This document shows positions 26,405 through 35,853 of a DNA stretch of 64,000 bases, in pieces. Origin of the DNA: an uncultured Spirochaetales bacterium (GTDB taxonomy: Bacteria > Spirochaetota > Spirochaetia > Sphaerochaetales > Sphaerochaetaceae); assembly GCA_949282255.1 (NCBI GenBank), contig CASDPA010000002.1, positions 62,001 to 126,000 on the forward strand, in the 5' to 3' direction. How positions within the stretch are numbered: position 1 is the stretch's first letter; each line of letters starts with the position of its first letter. A program made the position numbers and the translations under genes. A model generated the notes under the pieces. That model had not been told where the DNA came from and did no database searches. It was given only the letters and a program-made list of their open reading frames with translations.

Positions 26405-27267
26405 TCTCCAATACCCTTTTTCATCAGTTTCGCCATATACACCGTAAGCAGATTTATTAAAAGCGTCAGGATCATCAATATCGCGGCAATAGCATAGGCT
26501 ATATCAAACTGGCCACGTTCGGAGGCGTATATGTATAAAGCGACTGTCAAGGTGGCTCCCGACGATTCAAGACCTTGGATGAACCCATATATCTTATGGG
26601 CAAGCCCTGCAGTGAAAAGAAGAGCAGCAGATTCCCCAAGAATTCTTCCCACAGTGAGGATGCAGCCGGTTATTATCCCATTTATGCAGGTCGGAAGGAC
26701 AACCGTTCTTATGACCCGCCATTTTCCAGCGCCAAGAGCGAAAGCTCCTTCCCTATAGCTTTGGGGAACCGTCTTAAGACTTTCCTGCGTCGTACTCATT
26801 ATTGTGGGAAGATTCATGACAACAAGAGTCATCGCACCTGCAAGAAGGCATGTCCCGAATCCGAAAAACTGTACGAACACCAACATACCTACAAGTCCGT
26901 AGATGATTGAGGGTATGCCCGAAAGCGTTTCGGAAGCAAATTCTATGATCCTTACCATTTTCCTGTTTTTCGCATACTCGGTAAGATATATTGCGGCACC
27001 GACGCCTATGGGAAGGACCATCACAAGGGTTGCAACAACTATATAAAGAGTATTAAGGATATTGGGAAGTATACCTTCGATATTCTTTCTCACACTGGGC
27101 GAGGAAACAAGCATCGATGGATTATCAACAAGCTTCGGCACCCCTTTATAAAGTACGTAGAAAAACATGAAAAGTGCCAGAGCTGCAACCACAATGAGAC
27201 AAAAATAACAGATACCTTTCATGAAAAGGCTCCAATATCTTCTATTCTTCGATACCCTACCGATCAT
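26401..27267 (-). CDS. pstA: Phosphate ABC transporter permease PstA
   Basis: Inner-membrane permease with about six helices. The conserved cytoplasmic loop is [23 protein letters not shown], the EAA loop contacting PstB. Further PstA marks are [12 protein letters not shown] and [19 protein letters not shown]. Length 288 residues. It starts in the pstC stop (one shared base, TAATG), so the two permeases are translationally coupled. Confidence 0.94.
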   Translation of the reverse strand: MIGRVSKNRRYWSLFMKGICYFCLIVVAALALFMFFYVLYKGVPKLVDNPSMLVSSPSVRKNIEGILPNILNTLYIVVATLVMVLPIGVGAAIYLTEYAKNRKMVRIIEFASETLSGIPSIIYGLVGMLVFVQFFGFGTCLLAGAMTLVVMNLPTIMSTTQESLKTVPQSYREGAFALGAGKWRVIRTVVLPTCINGIITGCILTVGRILGESAALLFTAGLAHKIYGFIQGLESSGATLTVALYIYASERGQFDIAYAIAAILMILTLLINLLTVYMAKLMKKGIGE

Positions 27268-28175
27268 TATTCATCACTCCTCTTCCTGATGACATTTAAA
27301 AACGCATTTATAAGCATTATGAAGAAAAAGAGAACCAAGGCGATGGAAAACAACGCTTGGCGCTGCAAGCCTGAAGAATAGCTCATCTCACTTGCCACAG
27401 CAGTCGTAAGGAACCGGACGGATTTGAAAAGAGACGGCATGTTTGCAACATTTCCCGCAACCATCATGATCGCCATGGCCTCCCCTATGGCCCGTCCTAC
27501 GCCAAGGACAATGGAAGTGAGTATCCCACTTTTCGCAGATGGAACAATGACCTTGAAATATGTCTCCACATCTGTCGCACCCAATGCAAGGGATGCCTGC
27601 TCATACTCTTGTGGAACCGCTTCAAGAGAAGAAAGGGAAACCTTTATCACCGATGGAAGAATCATTATTGCAAGAACTATCATAGCCGCAAGCAGGCCTG
27701 CCCCATCAGGAACACCGAAAGCGATTCTTATGGCAGGAACCAGAACAGTCATTCCAACAAGACCATAGATGACGGAGGGTATTCCGGAAAGTATGCCTAT
27801 AAGCATCTGCATGGAATGCTTAAGCCATGCAGGGGCCATTTTAGCCAGATAAACAGAAACGAAAAAGCCTATAGGCACGCCGATGACTATCGCTCCTGCC
27901 GTTCCATATATGCTTGTAAGTATGAAGGGAAGTATTCCAAATGACGGATCTGTCGCAGTTGAAGCCCATTTTGTACCGAATAGGAATTCAACCGGACCTA
28001 TTTCGATTATTGCCGGAAGCCCCGAGATGACCAGGTAAATGGTGATAACCAATACAGATCCTACAGCAACAAGTCCGAGGACCAGGAACATCATGTTCAC
28101 CAGGTCCTCCATAAGCCGCTTGCTGTTGCCTTTTCGGCAAAGCAGCGGAATATTATCTGTCCTTTCTGTTTTCAT
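27267..28175 (-). CDS. pstC: Phosphate ABC transporter permease PstC
   Basis: Partner permease of PstA, 302 residues, about six helices after a short polar N-terminus. Typical stretches are FLFGTKWASTATDPSFGILP near residue 65-85, LAKMAPAWLKHSMQMLIGIL and the EAA loop EYEQASLALGATDVETYFKVI. The gene lies 15 bases after the pstS stop. Family and context agree fully. Confidence 0.94.
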   Translation of the reverse strand: MKTERTDNIPLLCRKGNSKRLMEDLVNMMFLVLGLVAVGSVLVITIYLVISGLPAIIEIGPVEFLFGTKWASTATDPSFGILPFILTSIYGTAGAIVIGVPIGFFVSVYLAKMAPAWLKHSMQMLIGILSGIPSVIYGLVGMTVLVPAIRIAFGVPDGAGLLAAMIVLAIMILPSVIKVSLSSLEAVPQEYEQASLALGATDVETYFKVIVPSAKSGILTSIVLGVGRAIGEAMAIMMVAGNVANMPSLFKSVRFLTTAVASEMSYSSGLQRQALFSIALVLFFFIMLINAFLNVIRKRSDE

Positions 28176-28190
28176 GACAGCCCTTACGAC

Positions 28191-28997
28191 TTAGTTGAGA
28201 GGTACAGCCCCGGCTTCAAGGATAACCTGTGAAGCATCCGAGGATGTGATATAGTCGAAGAATTTCTGAGCGGAAGCAGAAAGCTGGGCATCTGTCCTTG
28301 TTGCAAGCACGAACGGACGCTGGACCACATATGCTCCGCTTTTAACGGTCTCCTCGCTAGCTGCAACACCGTTGACTTTAAGAGCCTTGACGTTATCTTC
28401 AACCGAAGCAAGAGAGGCATATCCAATCGCATTTGGATTGCTTGCCACAGCGGTGATCACTGCACCGGTACTTGTAAGCTCCTGATTATACTTGCAGCTT
28501 TCTGCGGTTCCGGAGATGGTTTCAAAACCGTCCCTGGTGCCACTGCCGGCTTCCCTTCCGATAAGAACTATCTCACCATCAGCGCCGCCCACTTCACTCC
28601 AATTCGTGATTTCACCCTTGTAAATGGAAGCTACCTGGTCAAGAGTGAGATCGGAAACGGTATTTTCGTTGTTGACAATCATTGCAATTCCATCAAGAGC
28701 GAGTATCGTTTCAGTCAGTCCCGCATCCTTTTCACTATCCTTGAGAGCCCTGGAGGAAAGTCCTATATCCGCTCTTCCTTCCAAGGCAGCTGCAATTCCA
28801 GAACTGCTTCCTGTCGGGTTGTATGTCACGGTGATACCTTCTTCCTCTTCAAAGACCTCGGCAAGACTGAGAATGACCTTTTCCATCGAAGTGGAACCAT
28901 CGGTGCTGACAACAGCGCTCTCCTCTTTCGCGCCTCCTGCAAAAACCGCTGCAGATACAAAAGCGGCCATAAGCAACAATGTGAACAATTTTTTCAT
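28191..28997 (-). CDS. pstS: Phosphate-binding protein PstS
   Basis: Periplasmic phosphate receptor of the Pst transporter. The signal peptide MKKLFTLLLMAAFVSAAVFA is probably cut after Ala20, followed by GGAKEES, a start seen often in Sphaerochaeta and Treponema binding proteins; no lipobox cysteine is present. Phosphate contacts are visible as STDGSTSM (31-38), PTGSSSG and GREAGSGTRDGF. Length 268 residues. It is the first gene of the operon pstS-pstC-pstA-pstB-phoU-phoB-phoR, with an AGGAG ribosome site and PHO-box-like repeats upstream. Confidence 0.94.
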   Translation of the reverse strand: MKKLFTLLLMAAFVSAAVFAGGAKEESAVVSTDGSTSMEKVILSLAEVFEEEEGITVTYNPTGSSSGIAAALEGRADIGLSSRALKDSEKDAGLTETILALDGIAMIVNNENTVSDLTLDQVASIYKGEITNWSEVGGADGEIVLIGREAGSGTRDGFETISGTAESCKYNQELTSTGAVITAVASNPNAIGYASLASVEDNVKALKVNGVAASEETVKSGAYVVQRPFVLATRTDAQLSASAQKFFDYITSSDASQVILEAGAVPLN

Positions 28998-29017
28998 TTT
29001 TTACTCCTGTTGGCTGT

Positions 29018-29071
29018 ACTATAGGGAAAAAGGGTTAAATCAAAATGCACGGATTGTTAAATCCTTGTTAA
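29018..29071 (-). promoter_or_regulatory. PHO-box-like repeats and promoter of the pst operon
   Basis: On the minus strand two copies of TTAACA (complement of 29066-29071 and 29055-29060) are spaced exactly 11 bases. A related TTAACC (complement of 29033-29038) lies 22 bases further, in the same helical phase. A -10 box TATAGT (complement of 29018-29023) follows; there is no good -35 box, as expected for an activator-dependent PHO promoter of the Bacillus PhoP type. Confidence 0.7.
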
Positions 29072-29128
29072 ATCTTGTCCGTATATTCTAAATTCAAAGC
29101 TTTGGTTTTGTTTTCAAATGGTAAAAAA

Positions 29129-29134
29129 TATAGT
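29129..29134 (+). promoter_or_regulatory. -10 box of folC
   Basis: TATAGT ends 11 bases before the folC ATG, with no ribosome site between. The -35 region (TTGTTT) is weak and at 15 bases. Confidence 0.35.
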
Positions 29135-29145
29135 ATCTTCACTTT

Positions 29146-30432
29146 ATGGCTGCAACAGAAGACATTTTGGATGCGTTCTTCATGTCATATATGCCCTCTT
29201 TCGGCATCACAGGGCTGAGGGAGGCAAGGCTTGAAAGGATGAGAACGCTGTTAGGTGCTTTAGGAAATCCTGAAAACAGCTTCAAAAAGATACATATCGC
29301 GGGAAGCAAGGGCAAAGGCAGTACCTCAACCATGCTTTCCATACTTCTGGACAAAAGCGGGAAAAAATGTGGGTTATACCTTTCCCCACATGTCTATGAC
29401 ATACGTGAGCGCTTCACCCTGTCGGGAAGATTTTTCAGCGACCCATTATATATCGATTCTTTAAATGAGTTGAAAAAAGGGATCAGCAAACTATCATTTT
29501 CCCCTTCGACGTTCGAACTATATACGGCCTATGCCTACATTCTTTTTAAAAAGGCAGGATGTAAATACGCAGTCATAGAAACCGGACTTGGAGGAAGGCT
29601 GGATGCTACCAATACGATCCAAAGCGATGTGCAAGTGCTCATGCCCATCGAGCTGGAACATCAGGACATGCTTGGAAATACGATAAAAGAAATTGCAACT
29701 GAAAAAAGCAAAATAATAAAAGAGCATTCACACTGCTACCTGTCTGAAATGCTTGATGAAGCAAAGGATGTGTTTCTGACGGAGGCGGAAGAAAAGGAAA
29801 GCAAGGCCATATTGTTTGATGAAAAGGTCTGCTCATTCAGCCATATTGAAGAAAAGGCATGTTCTCATACGGCATTCCAAATCGATGGCAACCGATACAG
29901 CCTTCATACGAGATTGAGGGGAGAGGCAATGGCAAAGAATCTGGCTCTCAGCATCCTGGTTGCAAAATATGAAGGGTTTTTAACAGAAAAAGGAATGCGT
30001 GCGCTTGAAAAGCTTGAAATTCCCGGGCGTTTTGAAATAAGGGACTACGGGGATAAGACAGTGGTTTTTGAAGTTGCCCATACAAAAAGAAGCATGGAAA
30101 ACGCAATCAAAACCTTCAAATCGATCTTTCCTGACGTGGATGGGACTTGCGTTTTTTCATCCGTGGAAGGAAAGGATCATGAAGCAATGCTTAAGATGAT
30201 AACCGATAATTTCAACACTGTCGTGATAACAAAGGCGGGAAACTTCAAGAAATCAGATCCGCAAAAGCTTTTTGCACTTGCATCTTCCATTTCAAAAGGA
30301 CAGGCTCGGATAATGCTGGAAAAAGATGAAAAAAAGGCTTTTTCCCTGGCCTTGGGTGAATCTTCCCATATTCTTGTTACAGGATCCTTTTATCTTGTCG
30401 GAAACTTTAAACGGGAGGAATGCCTATGCTGA
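29146..30432 (+). CDS. folC: Folylpolyglutamate synthase / dihydrofolate synthase
   Basis: It adds glutamate to dihydropteroate or folates. It belongs to the Mur ligase superfamily: the ATP loop is IHIAGSKGKGSTST (49-62), LYLSPHVYDIRERF follows, and VIETGLGGRLDATN is the central motif. MPIELEHQDMLGNTIKEIA is the folC form of the next conserved block, and FEVAHTKRSMENAI replaces the usual DGAHNP block of the C-terminal domain. The length is 428 residues. The gene has little or no leader and overlaps the NFACT gene at its stop. Confidence 0.9.
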   Translation: MAATEDILDAFFMSYMPSFGITGLREARLERMRTLLGALGNPENSFKKIHIAGSKGKGSTSTMLSILLDKSGKKCGLYLSPHVYDIRERFTLSGRFFSDPLYIDSLNELKKGISKLSFSPSTFELYTAYAYILFKKAGCKYAVIETGLGGRLDATNTIQSDVQVLMPIELEHQDMLGNTIKEIATEKSKIIKEHSHCYLSEMLDEAKDVFLTEAEEKESKAILFDEKVCSFSHIEEKACSHTAFQIDGNRYSLHTRLRGEAMAKNLALSILVAKYEGFLTEKGMRALEKLEIPGRFEIRDYGDKTVVFEVAHTKRSMENAIKTFKSIFPDVDGTCVFSSVEGKDHEAMLKMITDNFNTVVITKAGNFKKSDPQKLFALASSISKGQARIMLEKDEKKAFSLALGESSHILVTGSFYLVGNFKREECLC

Positions 30433-31829
30433 ACCATAAAGAGGTCGGACTGCTTTTATCAGAACTTCCGCTCAAAGGCTCCCATATCCAAAAAATAACA
30501 GAGCATGACTATCACAGCTTCACCCTCTCACTGTTTGAAAAAGAGGAAAAGGCCTGGCTTTTATATGTGGAGATAGCAACGGCGAATTCCCATTTCTGCA
30601 GAACCGGGCGGATAAGGAAAAAAAGCGGAAACACACAACGTTTTGCCCAATACTTGAAAAGCCATATAATCGGTGCGCTTGTCACAGATATTCATCAGCT
30701 TCCGTTTGACAGGGCATTCATTCTCACTCTTTCAAAAGATGGGGAAATCCTCAAGCTGCTGTTCAGGTTCTACTCAGGACCGGGGGCTAACATAATGGTC
30801 CTGGATGAAGATGATAAGATATTGGAACTGATGTTCCGCCGCCCTAAAAGAAATGAGGCGCCAGGATGCAAGTTGGTTTTTACGCCAAGGGAAAGCGAGG
30901 GGGACAAGTTTTTTTCCATACGGCAATTTGACGGAAGCTCTTTCAATGCATGGATAGACAAATTCTACAGCACGCTTGATAAGCAGGAAGAGATAAACGA
31001 TCTGGTTCTAAGGGCCGAAAGGAAAAGGGACAGGCTCATCGGTGAAAAGGAACGCCTTATCAGGAGTGCCGAGCAAAGGCTTTTCGCAGCAAAGGATTTT
31101 GAAAATTCCAAACGCCTGGCCGACCTGCTTTCATCTTCCCTTTTTCTTGTGAAAAAAGGGATGGACAGGATTGTTCTCGACGATTGGCAGACAGGTGGTA
31201 AAACAGCAATTCCCTTAAATCCAGCCATCAGTGCAAGAGAAAACCTGGATCATCTTTATGCAAAATACCAGAAGGACAAGAAAGCATTCTCAATGGCGGA
31301 AGATGAGCTCAAGAGGCTGCAAAGGGAGCTTGATGAGCTGAAGGAATACTATTGCAATCTTCTTGCTTTTCCTGAAGAAAATCTTGCAAAGCTCAGGCAA
31401 AACGGAGAAGCTGAGGTAAAAAAAGGAGAAAAGAAGACCTACCCCGGGCTTATTGTCGAGAGCGGGACTTTCACCCTTTTGGTTGGACGGAATGCCAAAG
31501 AGAACGATGAGATCCTCAGGCGTTGTTGCCGAGGTAACGATTGGTGGGTCCATACCAGGGACTATGCAGGAGGTTATGTAATAATCAAAGCGCAAAAGGA
31601 TAAAAGCGTACCGCTGGAGACGCTGCTGGATGCATCAATGCTTGCAATACATTACTCAAAAGCGAAAAATGAGAAGAAAGCGGATCTTTATTATACGCAG
31701 GTCAAATACCTCAGACGGGTCAAGGACGGAAAAACCGGGCTTGTGCTGGCAACACAGGAAAAGAACCTTACGGTTGAAAAAGATGAGATAAGAATCAGAA
31801 AACTTTTAGAAAAGGGGGAAGAAAGATGA
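30426..31829 (+). CDS. rqcH: NFACT-family protein (RqcH/Rqc2/FbpA type)
   Basis: NFACT proteins bind peptidyl-tRNA on split 50S subunits and add alanine tails in ribosome rescue. Here the NFACT-N part reads RIRKKSGNTQRFAQYLKSHI and QLPFDRAFIL, and a long coiled middle spans about residues 175-320. The NFACT-R domain is GRNAKENDEILRRCCRGNDW, WVHTRDYAGGYVII and AIHYSKAKNEKKADLYYTQV. It has 467 residues, shorter than typical RqcH (about 570). I start at the second ATG (30426), 7 bases after GGAGG. The symbol is by similarity; the tailing activity is inferred. Confidence 0.75.
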   Translation: MLNHKEVGLLLSELPLKGSHIQKITEHDYHSFTLSLFEKEEKAWLLYVEIATANSHFCRTGRIRKKSGNTQRFAQYLKSHIIGALVTDIHQLPFDRAFILTLSKDGEILKLLFRFYSGPGANIMVLDEDDKILELMFRRPKRNEAPGCKLVFTPRESEGDKFFSIRQFDGSSFNAWIDKFYSTLDKQEEINDLVLRAERKRDRLIGEKERLIRSAEQRLFAAKDFENSKRLADLLSSSLFLVKKGMDRIVLDDWQTGGKTAIPLNPAISARENLDHLYAKYQKDKKAFSMAEDELKRLQRELDELKEYYCNLLAFPEENLAKLRQNGEAEVKKGEKKTYPGLIVESGTFTLLVGRNAKENDEILRRCCRGNDWWVHTRDYAGGYVIIKAQKDKSVPLETLLDASMLAIHYSKAKNEKKADLYYTQVKYLRRVKDGKTGLVLATQEKNLTVEKDEIRIRKLLEKGEER

Positions 31830-33286
31830 TTAAGGCCGAAGATATAGTAAAACTGGATGTGGACGGAGTTGTAAAAACCGCCATAAGGATAGGATACAAG
31901 GATGATAGCCTGCCCTCCCATATATTCCAAGGAGGCAAAAAGGAAGGCATCATTGTCGAAAACGGAATCCCCCGACCCTTTTTATGGGAATCGATCACAT
32001 TCAAAGACGATCAGAGATACGTGTATTTTGAGGACATGGAAGTATATAGCCTTGAGGAACTCTTTTATTCCAAGAGGAATCTGGCGCTCGAAATTGTCAG
32101 AAACATCGCAATAGGTCTTGAGAATGCTGATGAAAGCTTTCTTAACCTTGAAACAGGGGTTTTCCCATTATACCGCATATTCCTTTTATCAGGATCTGGT
32201 GTGCTTCTCCTTCCTCCGGACATCGGTGATGTCATATCGATTTTAAGAAACGATGAGCAAAGGATGAGTGAAGTAAATGTTCTGATCAGACGCGAGAGTG
32301 AACAGCAATTCAAGCTTATCATGGAAATGGCCGAGCTCCTTTATTATTCGGCTTCCGGTAAACTGCCATATCAGGACCAGGACATCCGGCATTACAGATA
32401 TGAGGAATACCCGCTTGGGAACATCCTATCATCGAACAAGGAAAGCCTTGATGATAAAACTGTGGGGCTTATCAATTTCATTTTGCATGCAAAAAGACGT
32501 GAAATGCGCGATATAATGGGGAACCGTTCCGCAGGAAAGGCCCTTGTTTGGTTCATAGAAAAGAGCAAGGGGCTTGAATGGGCTCTTGAAAAGGGCAACG
32601 ACTTTCTTATCTCATCATATGAGAACACAGAAGACTATGCGAAGTTCTCAAAGCACTCGATCGATGGTGCGAAAAGACATGATTTTTTCAGGAAAAAAGG
32701 GACAATAATATCCGTATGCTCAATCATTGCAATCGTCATTGCCGCATTTTTGTATGATTACATATCCTCTTTCCTCGAACCGCCAGCAACAGCAGATCTC
32801 GATCAGGAGGAAATAGTTGCCGCATTCTACCAGGCACAGAACGAGATAGATCCAACTGCACTGATGGATGCGGTCAAAGGCGCCTCGATACCGCAGGAAA
32901 ACGAGGTGACGAACCTGTATGTCACGGGAAAGATGCGTCAGGCATACGAGAATGTCGAACCCATAATCGATGTGAACACATGGATAAGCGAGGGCATGCC
33001 AGCCATACCTGCATACACCATGATATACGGAGTTGTGCTGGATGACATGGAAAGAATAGGAGAAAATACGATCAGAGCATACTCCACCTGGTATTCCCCC
33101 TACACCGAGGACGAGGTTGAAGAAGAGACTGATGATCCCTCTTCTCTGACAATATACAAGAATCTTGTTGAACAGGACTTCACATTCACTTGGAACGACA
33201 GGGGATGGTGGAACATCACCGCCGCGCCGATAACGTCAAACGAAGCGGCAGGAAAAATCTCAGTCACTGTAAATCCCGCGCTCTAA
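31826..33286 (+). CDS. Probable membrane-anchored pseudokinase-like protein
   Basis: The 486-residue protein has three parts. The N-terminal ~270 residues resemble a worn protein kinase: IFLLSGSGVLLLPPDIGDV stands where the DFG strand would be, MEMAELLYYSASGKLPY looks like the kinase helix F/G region, and DDKTVGLINFILHAKRREM resembles the last kinase helices. No Lys/Asp catalytic set is evident. Then comes one membrane helix (about 291-310) and an outer C-terminal domain of ~170 residues. The start overlaps the NFACT stop by 4 bases. It is probably spirochaete-specific; the role is unknown. Confidence 0.6.
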   Translation: MIKAEDIVKLDVDGVVKTAIRIGYKDDSLPSHIFQGGKKEGIIVENGIPRPFLWESITFKDDQRYVYFEDMEVYSLEELFYSKRNLALEIVRNIAIGLENADESFLNLETGVFPLYRIFLLSGSGVLLLPPDIGDVISILRNDEQRMSEVNVLIRRESEQQFKLIMEMAELLYYSASGKLPYQDQDIRHYRYEEYPLGNILSSNKESLDDKTVGLINFILHAKRREMRDIMGNRSAGKALVWFIEKSKGLEWALEKGNDFLISSYENTEDYAKFSKHSIDGAKRHDFFRKKGTIISVCSIIAIVIAAFLYDYISSFLEPPATADLDQEEIVAAFYQAQNEIDPTALMDAVKGASIPQENEVTNLYVTGKMRQAYENVEPIIDVNTWISEGMPAIPAYTMIYGVVLDDMERIGENTIRAYSTWYSPYTEDEVEEETDDPSSLTIYKNLVEQDFTFTWNDRGWWNITAAPITSNEAAGKISVTVNPAL

Positions 33287-34171
33287 GAGCAAATTCTTTA
33301 TCCCCTCCTCATCCTCTGGGTGGAACCAGGATACGAGAGCGCCAAAACTTCTGAAAAAGGTCATCTGCCTTTTCGCGTATTGCCGTGAGGAGGTGATGAT
33401 CTTTTCTTTTATCTCATCCCTTGAAAGTCCTGGAATGAAGAATTCCTTATATCCGATTGCCTGCATTGCCGGCCAGGCTGGCTCGGCCCCCATTTGCATA
33501 AGCATTTCAATCTCTTTTTCAAGACCAAGGGAGAACATGAGATCAACACGCTCGGCAATCCTCATGTCAAGCTCTTTCTTATCCCGTTCCAATCCAATTA
33601 CTACAGGATCTATATCCTCGCGGACAGTCTTGGAGACGACAAAACTGGAAAGAGGCCGCCCGGTCTGGTAATACACTTCCAAAGCCCGTGAAACGCGATA
33701 TATATCATTGACATTTATCCTATTTGCGCTTACAGGATCGGCTTTCATCAGCTCCTCATGGGCCCATATCCGGCCATTTTCCTCTATCAGCCTTGAAACC
33801 TTTTGACGAATAAACGGATCAGCTTCAGGCGTTGAGGCGGCACCGAACAGAAACTGCCTGAAATAATATGCCGTTCCTCCGGTAAGAAGAGGAATTCTTC
33901 CCCTATCTGCTATCTCGGCGCAAAGCCTATCGGCGTCCTTGCAATAATCACCGACAGTATATTGCTGCCATGGCTTAAGGATGGAGATGAGATGGTGTGG
34001 AATAAGTGACAATAACGATGCATCGGGCTTAGCGGACCCGATATCCAGATATTCATATACCTGTATGCTGTCGGAGTTGATTATTTCAAATCCGGAGGAA
34101 AAAAGGCTCCTGGTGAGGGCGGTCTTTCCGACCGCCGTCGGACCAAAAAGCACGACGAGCTTATGTTTCAC
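33260..34171 (-). CDS. miaA: tRNA dimethylallyltransferase
   Basis: It isoprenylates A37 of tRNAs that read codons beginning with U. The P-loop is GPTAVGKTA (10-18); INSDSIQVYEYLDIGSAKP is the substrate-binding stretch and LLTGGTAYYFRQFL follows. RINVNDIYRVSRALEV and AMQAIGYKEF complete the family marks. Length 303 residues. Its last 27 bases overlap the end of the convergent pseudokinase gene. Upstream it overlaps the omega-like gene by 4 bases. Confidence 0.94.
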   Translation of the reverse strand: MKHKLVVLFGPTAVGKTALTRSLFSSGFEIINSDSIQVYEYLDIGSAKPDASLLSLIPHHLISILKPWQQYTVGDYCKDADRLCAEIADRGRIPLLTGGTAYYFRQFLFGAASTPEADPFIRQKVSRLIEENGRIWAHEELMKADPVSANRINVNDIYRVSRALEVYYQTGRPLSSFVVSKTVREDIDPVVIGLERDKKELDMRIAERVDLMFSLGLEKEIEMLMQMGAEPAWPAMQAIGYKEFFIPGLSRDEIKEKIITSSRQYAKRQMTFFRSFGALVSWFHPEDEEGIKNLLLERGIYSD

Positions 34172-34362
34172 TCATCTTTTCCATACTTAATCTCACCGTT
34201 CAAGGCCTTTCCGAGAACATAGGAAACGACCTTGTCCCCATTTTTTTCGATTTCGTCCTTGACGTCGGTGGATGAGTAGATGTTGGCCTCCTTGATAGCC
34301 ACACATGTGAGTTCGTACACGTTCTGCCCGTTGTCGATCAATGTATCCAATGGAATGCTCAC
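34168..34362 (-). CDS. rpoZ: RNA polymerase omega subunit-like protein
   Basis: A 64-residue protein beginning SIPLDTLIDNGQNVYELTCV and ending LGKALNGEIKYGKDE, close to the short omega proteins of Treponema (family resemblance from memory, not a search). NVYELTCVAIKEA corresponds to the omega N-terminal helix. It starts with GTG after AAGGAG and overlaps miaA by 4 bases, so it is in the miaA transcript. The degenerate sequence keeps the call moderate. Confidence 0.65.
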   Translation of the reverse strand: MSIPLDTLIDNGQNVYELTCVAIKEANIYSSTDVKDEIEKNGDKVVSYVLGKALNGEIKYGKDE

Positions 34363-34406
34363 GTAATACTCCTTATAATCAAGCTTTTACACTATAAAGC
34401 AAAGAT

Positions 34407-34937
34407 TCAGTTTTGTCGAGATATAAGCGCAACCTGTCTGACGATGATCTCCGCAATTTCCTCGGCACTCCTATAGTCGGTGTCTATGATGAGATCTGCG
34501 ACCTTTTCCGGGCTGTTATTATCTATTCCGTATATTCTTTCATAGCGGGCGCTGTCATGCTCGTCCCTCTCCTTTGTCTGTCGGAATCTTTCGGCAAACG
34601 TACCGCCCTCTCTCTTCATTATCCTTTCCGCCCTGGTCTTGTCGCTTGCCCTCAGATACACCTTGAGATCGGCCTTTTCCAGCATCCAGATGGCCAGGCG
34701 GCTTCCAAGCACGCAATCGGTTTCGGCCATTGCCATTTCCACCTGGCGCCTGTCAAGCTCGATATCGATATTGTCATCCTTTTCAGCCATGGCACAAAAA
34801 TCCCAGAAATCCACACCCCTCTCGGCAGCCATCTGCCGGAAAGTGAAGTTTATCATCGCATATCCTAGCTTTTTGCTTACAAGCGTGGTTACAGTCGTGT
34901 TGCCACATCCACTTTTACTGGAAATAGCTATTCTCAT
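34407..34937 (-). CDS. Cytidylate kinase-like protein, copy 1
   Basis: A P-loop kinase of 176 residues. The nucleotide loop is SKSGCGNT (7-14, in place of the usual GxxGSGKS/T), and ADLKVYLRASDKTRAERIMKREG is the lid region of CMP-kinase-like proteins; the C-terminal DTDYRSAEEIAEIIV is also typical. The canonical Cmk is longer (about 220), so this is the archaeal-type or cytidylate-kinase-like branch. I start at MRIAISS, 6 bases after GGAGGA. The Asn in place of Lys in the P-loop is odd and may weaken ATP binding. Confidence 0.75.
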   Translation of the reverse strand: MRIAISSKSGCGNTTVTTLVSKKLGYAMINFTFRQMAAERGVDFWDFCAMAEKDDNIDIELDRRQVEMAMAETDCVLGSRLAIWMLEKADLKVYLRASDKTRAERIMKREGGTFAERFRQTKERDEHDSARYERIYGIDNNSPEKVADLIIDTDYRSAEEIAEIIVRQVALISRQN

Positions 34938-34988
34938 CCGATCCTCCATAATGAAAAATTGTAATGCCGGGACTGGCATTTGTCAAAA

Positions 34989-35852
34989 TCACTCGATATT
35001 CCTGATCTGTTCCCTGATGTTCTCCAAACTGTCCTTGAGATCCACCACATTACGGCTTATCTCAAGCATCTGGCTTTTCGAACCGATGGTATTGCTTTCC
35101 CTGTTCATCTCCTGGCATAAGAAATCCAGACGCTTACCCACGGCCTCTTTGGAATCAAGAAGCTTGAAATACTCACAAATATGGGCCTCCAGCCTTTTTA
35201 TCTCCTCATTGATCGAATATTTGACCAATAAAAGGGTCACTTCCTCCATAAACCGGGCATCATCCAGGCCTTTATCACGAAGAAGCTCATCATACCTGGA
35301 AAGAAGTAGCCCTTTGAAATAAGACAGCATCTGCTCCGAATGTGCCTTGACGTTTTCAAGACTGCTGTTGAAAATCTTTCCAAGACGGATAAGGTCTTTT
35401 TTAGTGGCCTCACCTTCCCTGCACTTGCTAGATCCAAACATGAGCAGGGCCTGATTCATCACCATAATGAGATTATCATGATAATCTGCAGCCTCTTCAC
35501 CCTTTTCCACCTGTATTATGCCCTCCAACGCGGCATAATCGGAAAAAGAAGGAACCGTGCCGGTGGCCAAAGCAATCTTTTCATATGCCTGCATATATGA
35601 ACAAAGGGCTTTCTCATCCACAAAAAGCTCAGGAGAAGAAGAGAGCACCTTGAGACGGATGGTCAGCTCCACATGACCACGTGCAGCAACCTCCTTGATC
35701 ATGCCGTCAAGCTCCTGCTCATAACAGGAAAAGATGTATGGAATGCTATGCACAATCTCCAGATACCTGCTGTTATAACTCTTGATTTCTATCTCAAGAT
35801 GATAGTCATCCCCCTTGAAAACACCATGGCCATAGCCGGTCATGCTCTTCAT
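34989..35852 (-). CDS. yicC: YicC/YloC-family endoribonuclease
   Basis: A 287-residue member of the YicC family, shown in E. coli and Bacillus to be an RNA endonuclease. The start MKSMTGYGHGVF and IEIKSYNSRYLEI are the family signature. The end carries RLDFLCQEMNRESNTIGSKS, which contains the conserved Glu/Asn/Lys set, and ends DLKDSLENIREQIRNIE. It lies directly after the unknown gene at 35.9-36.6 kb (1 base gap) and before the cytidylate kinase-like gene, so it is mid-operon. Confidence 0.92.
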   Translation of the reverse strand: MKSMTGYGHGVFKGDDYHLEIEIKSYNSRYLEIVHSIPYIFSCYEQELDGMIKEVAARGHVELTIRLKVLSSSPELFVDEKALCSYMQAYEKIALATGTVPSFSDYAALEGIIQVEKGEEAADYHDNLIMVMNQALLMFGSSKCREGEATKKDLIRLGKIFNSSLENVKAHSEQMLSYFKGLLLSRYDELLRDKGLDDARFMEEVTLLLVKYSINEEIKRLEAHICEYFKLLDSKEAVGKRLDFLCQEMNRESNTIGSKSQMLEISRNVVDLKDSLENIREQIRNIE

Positions 35853-35853
35853 C

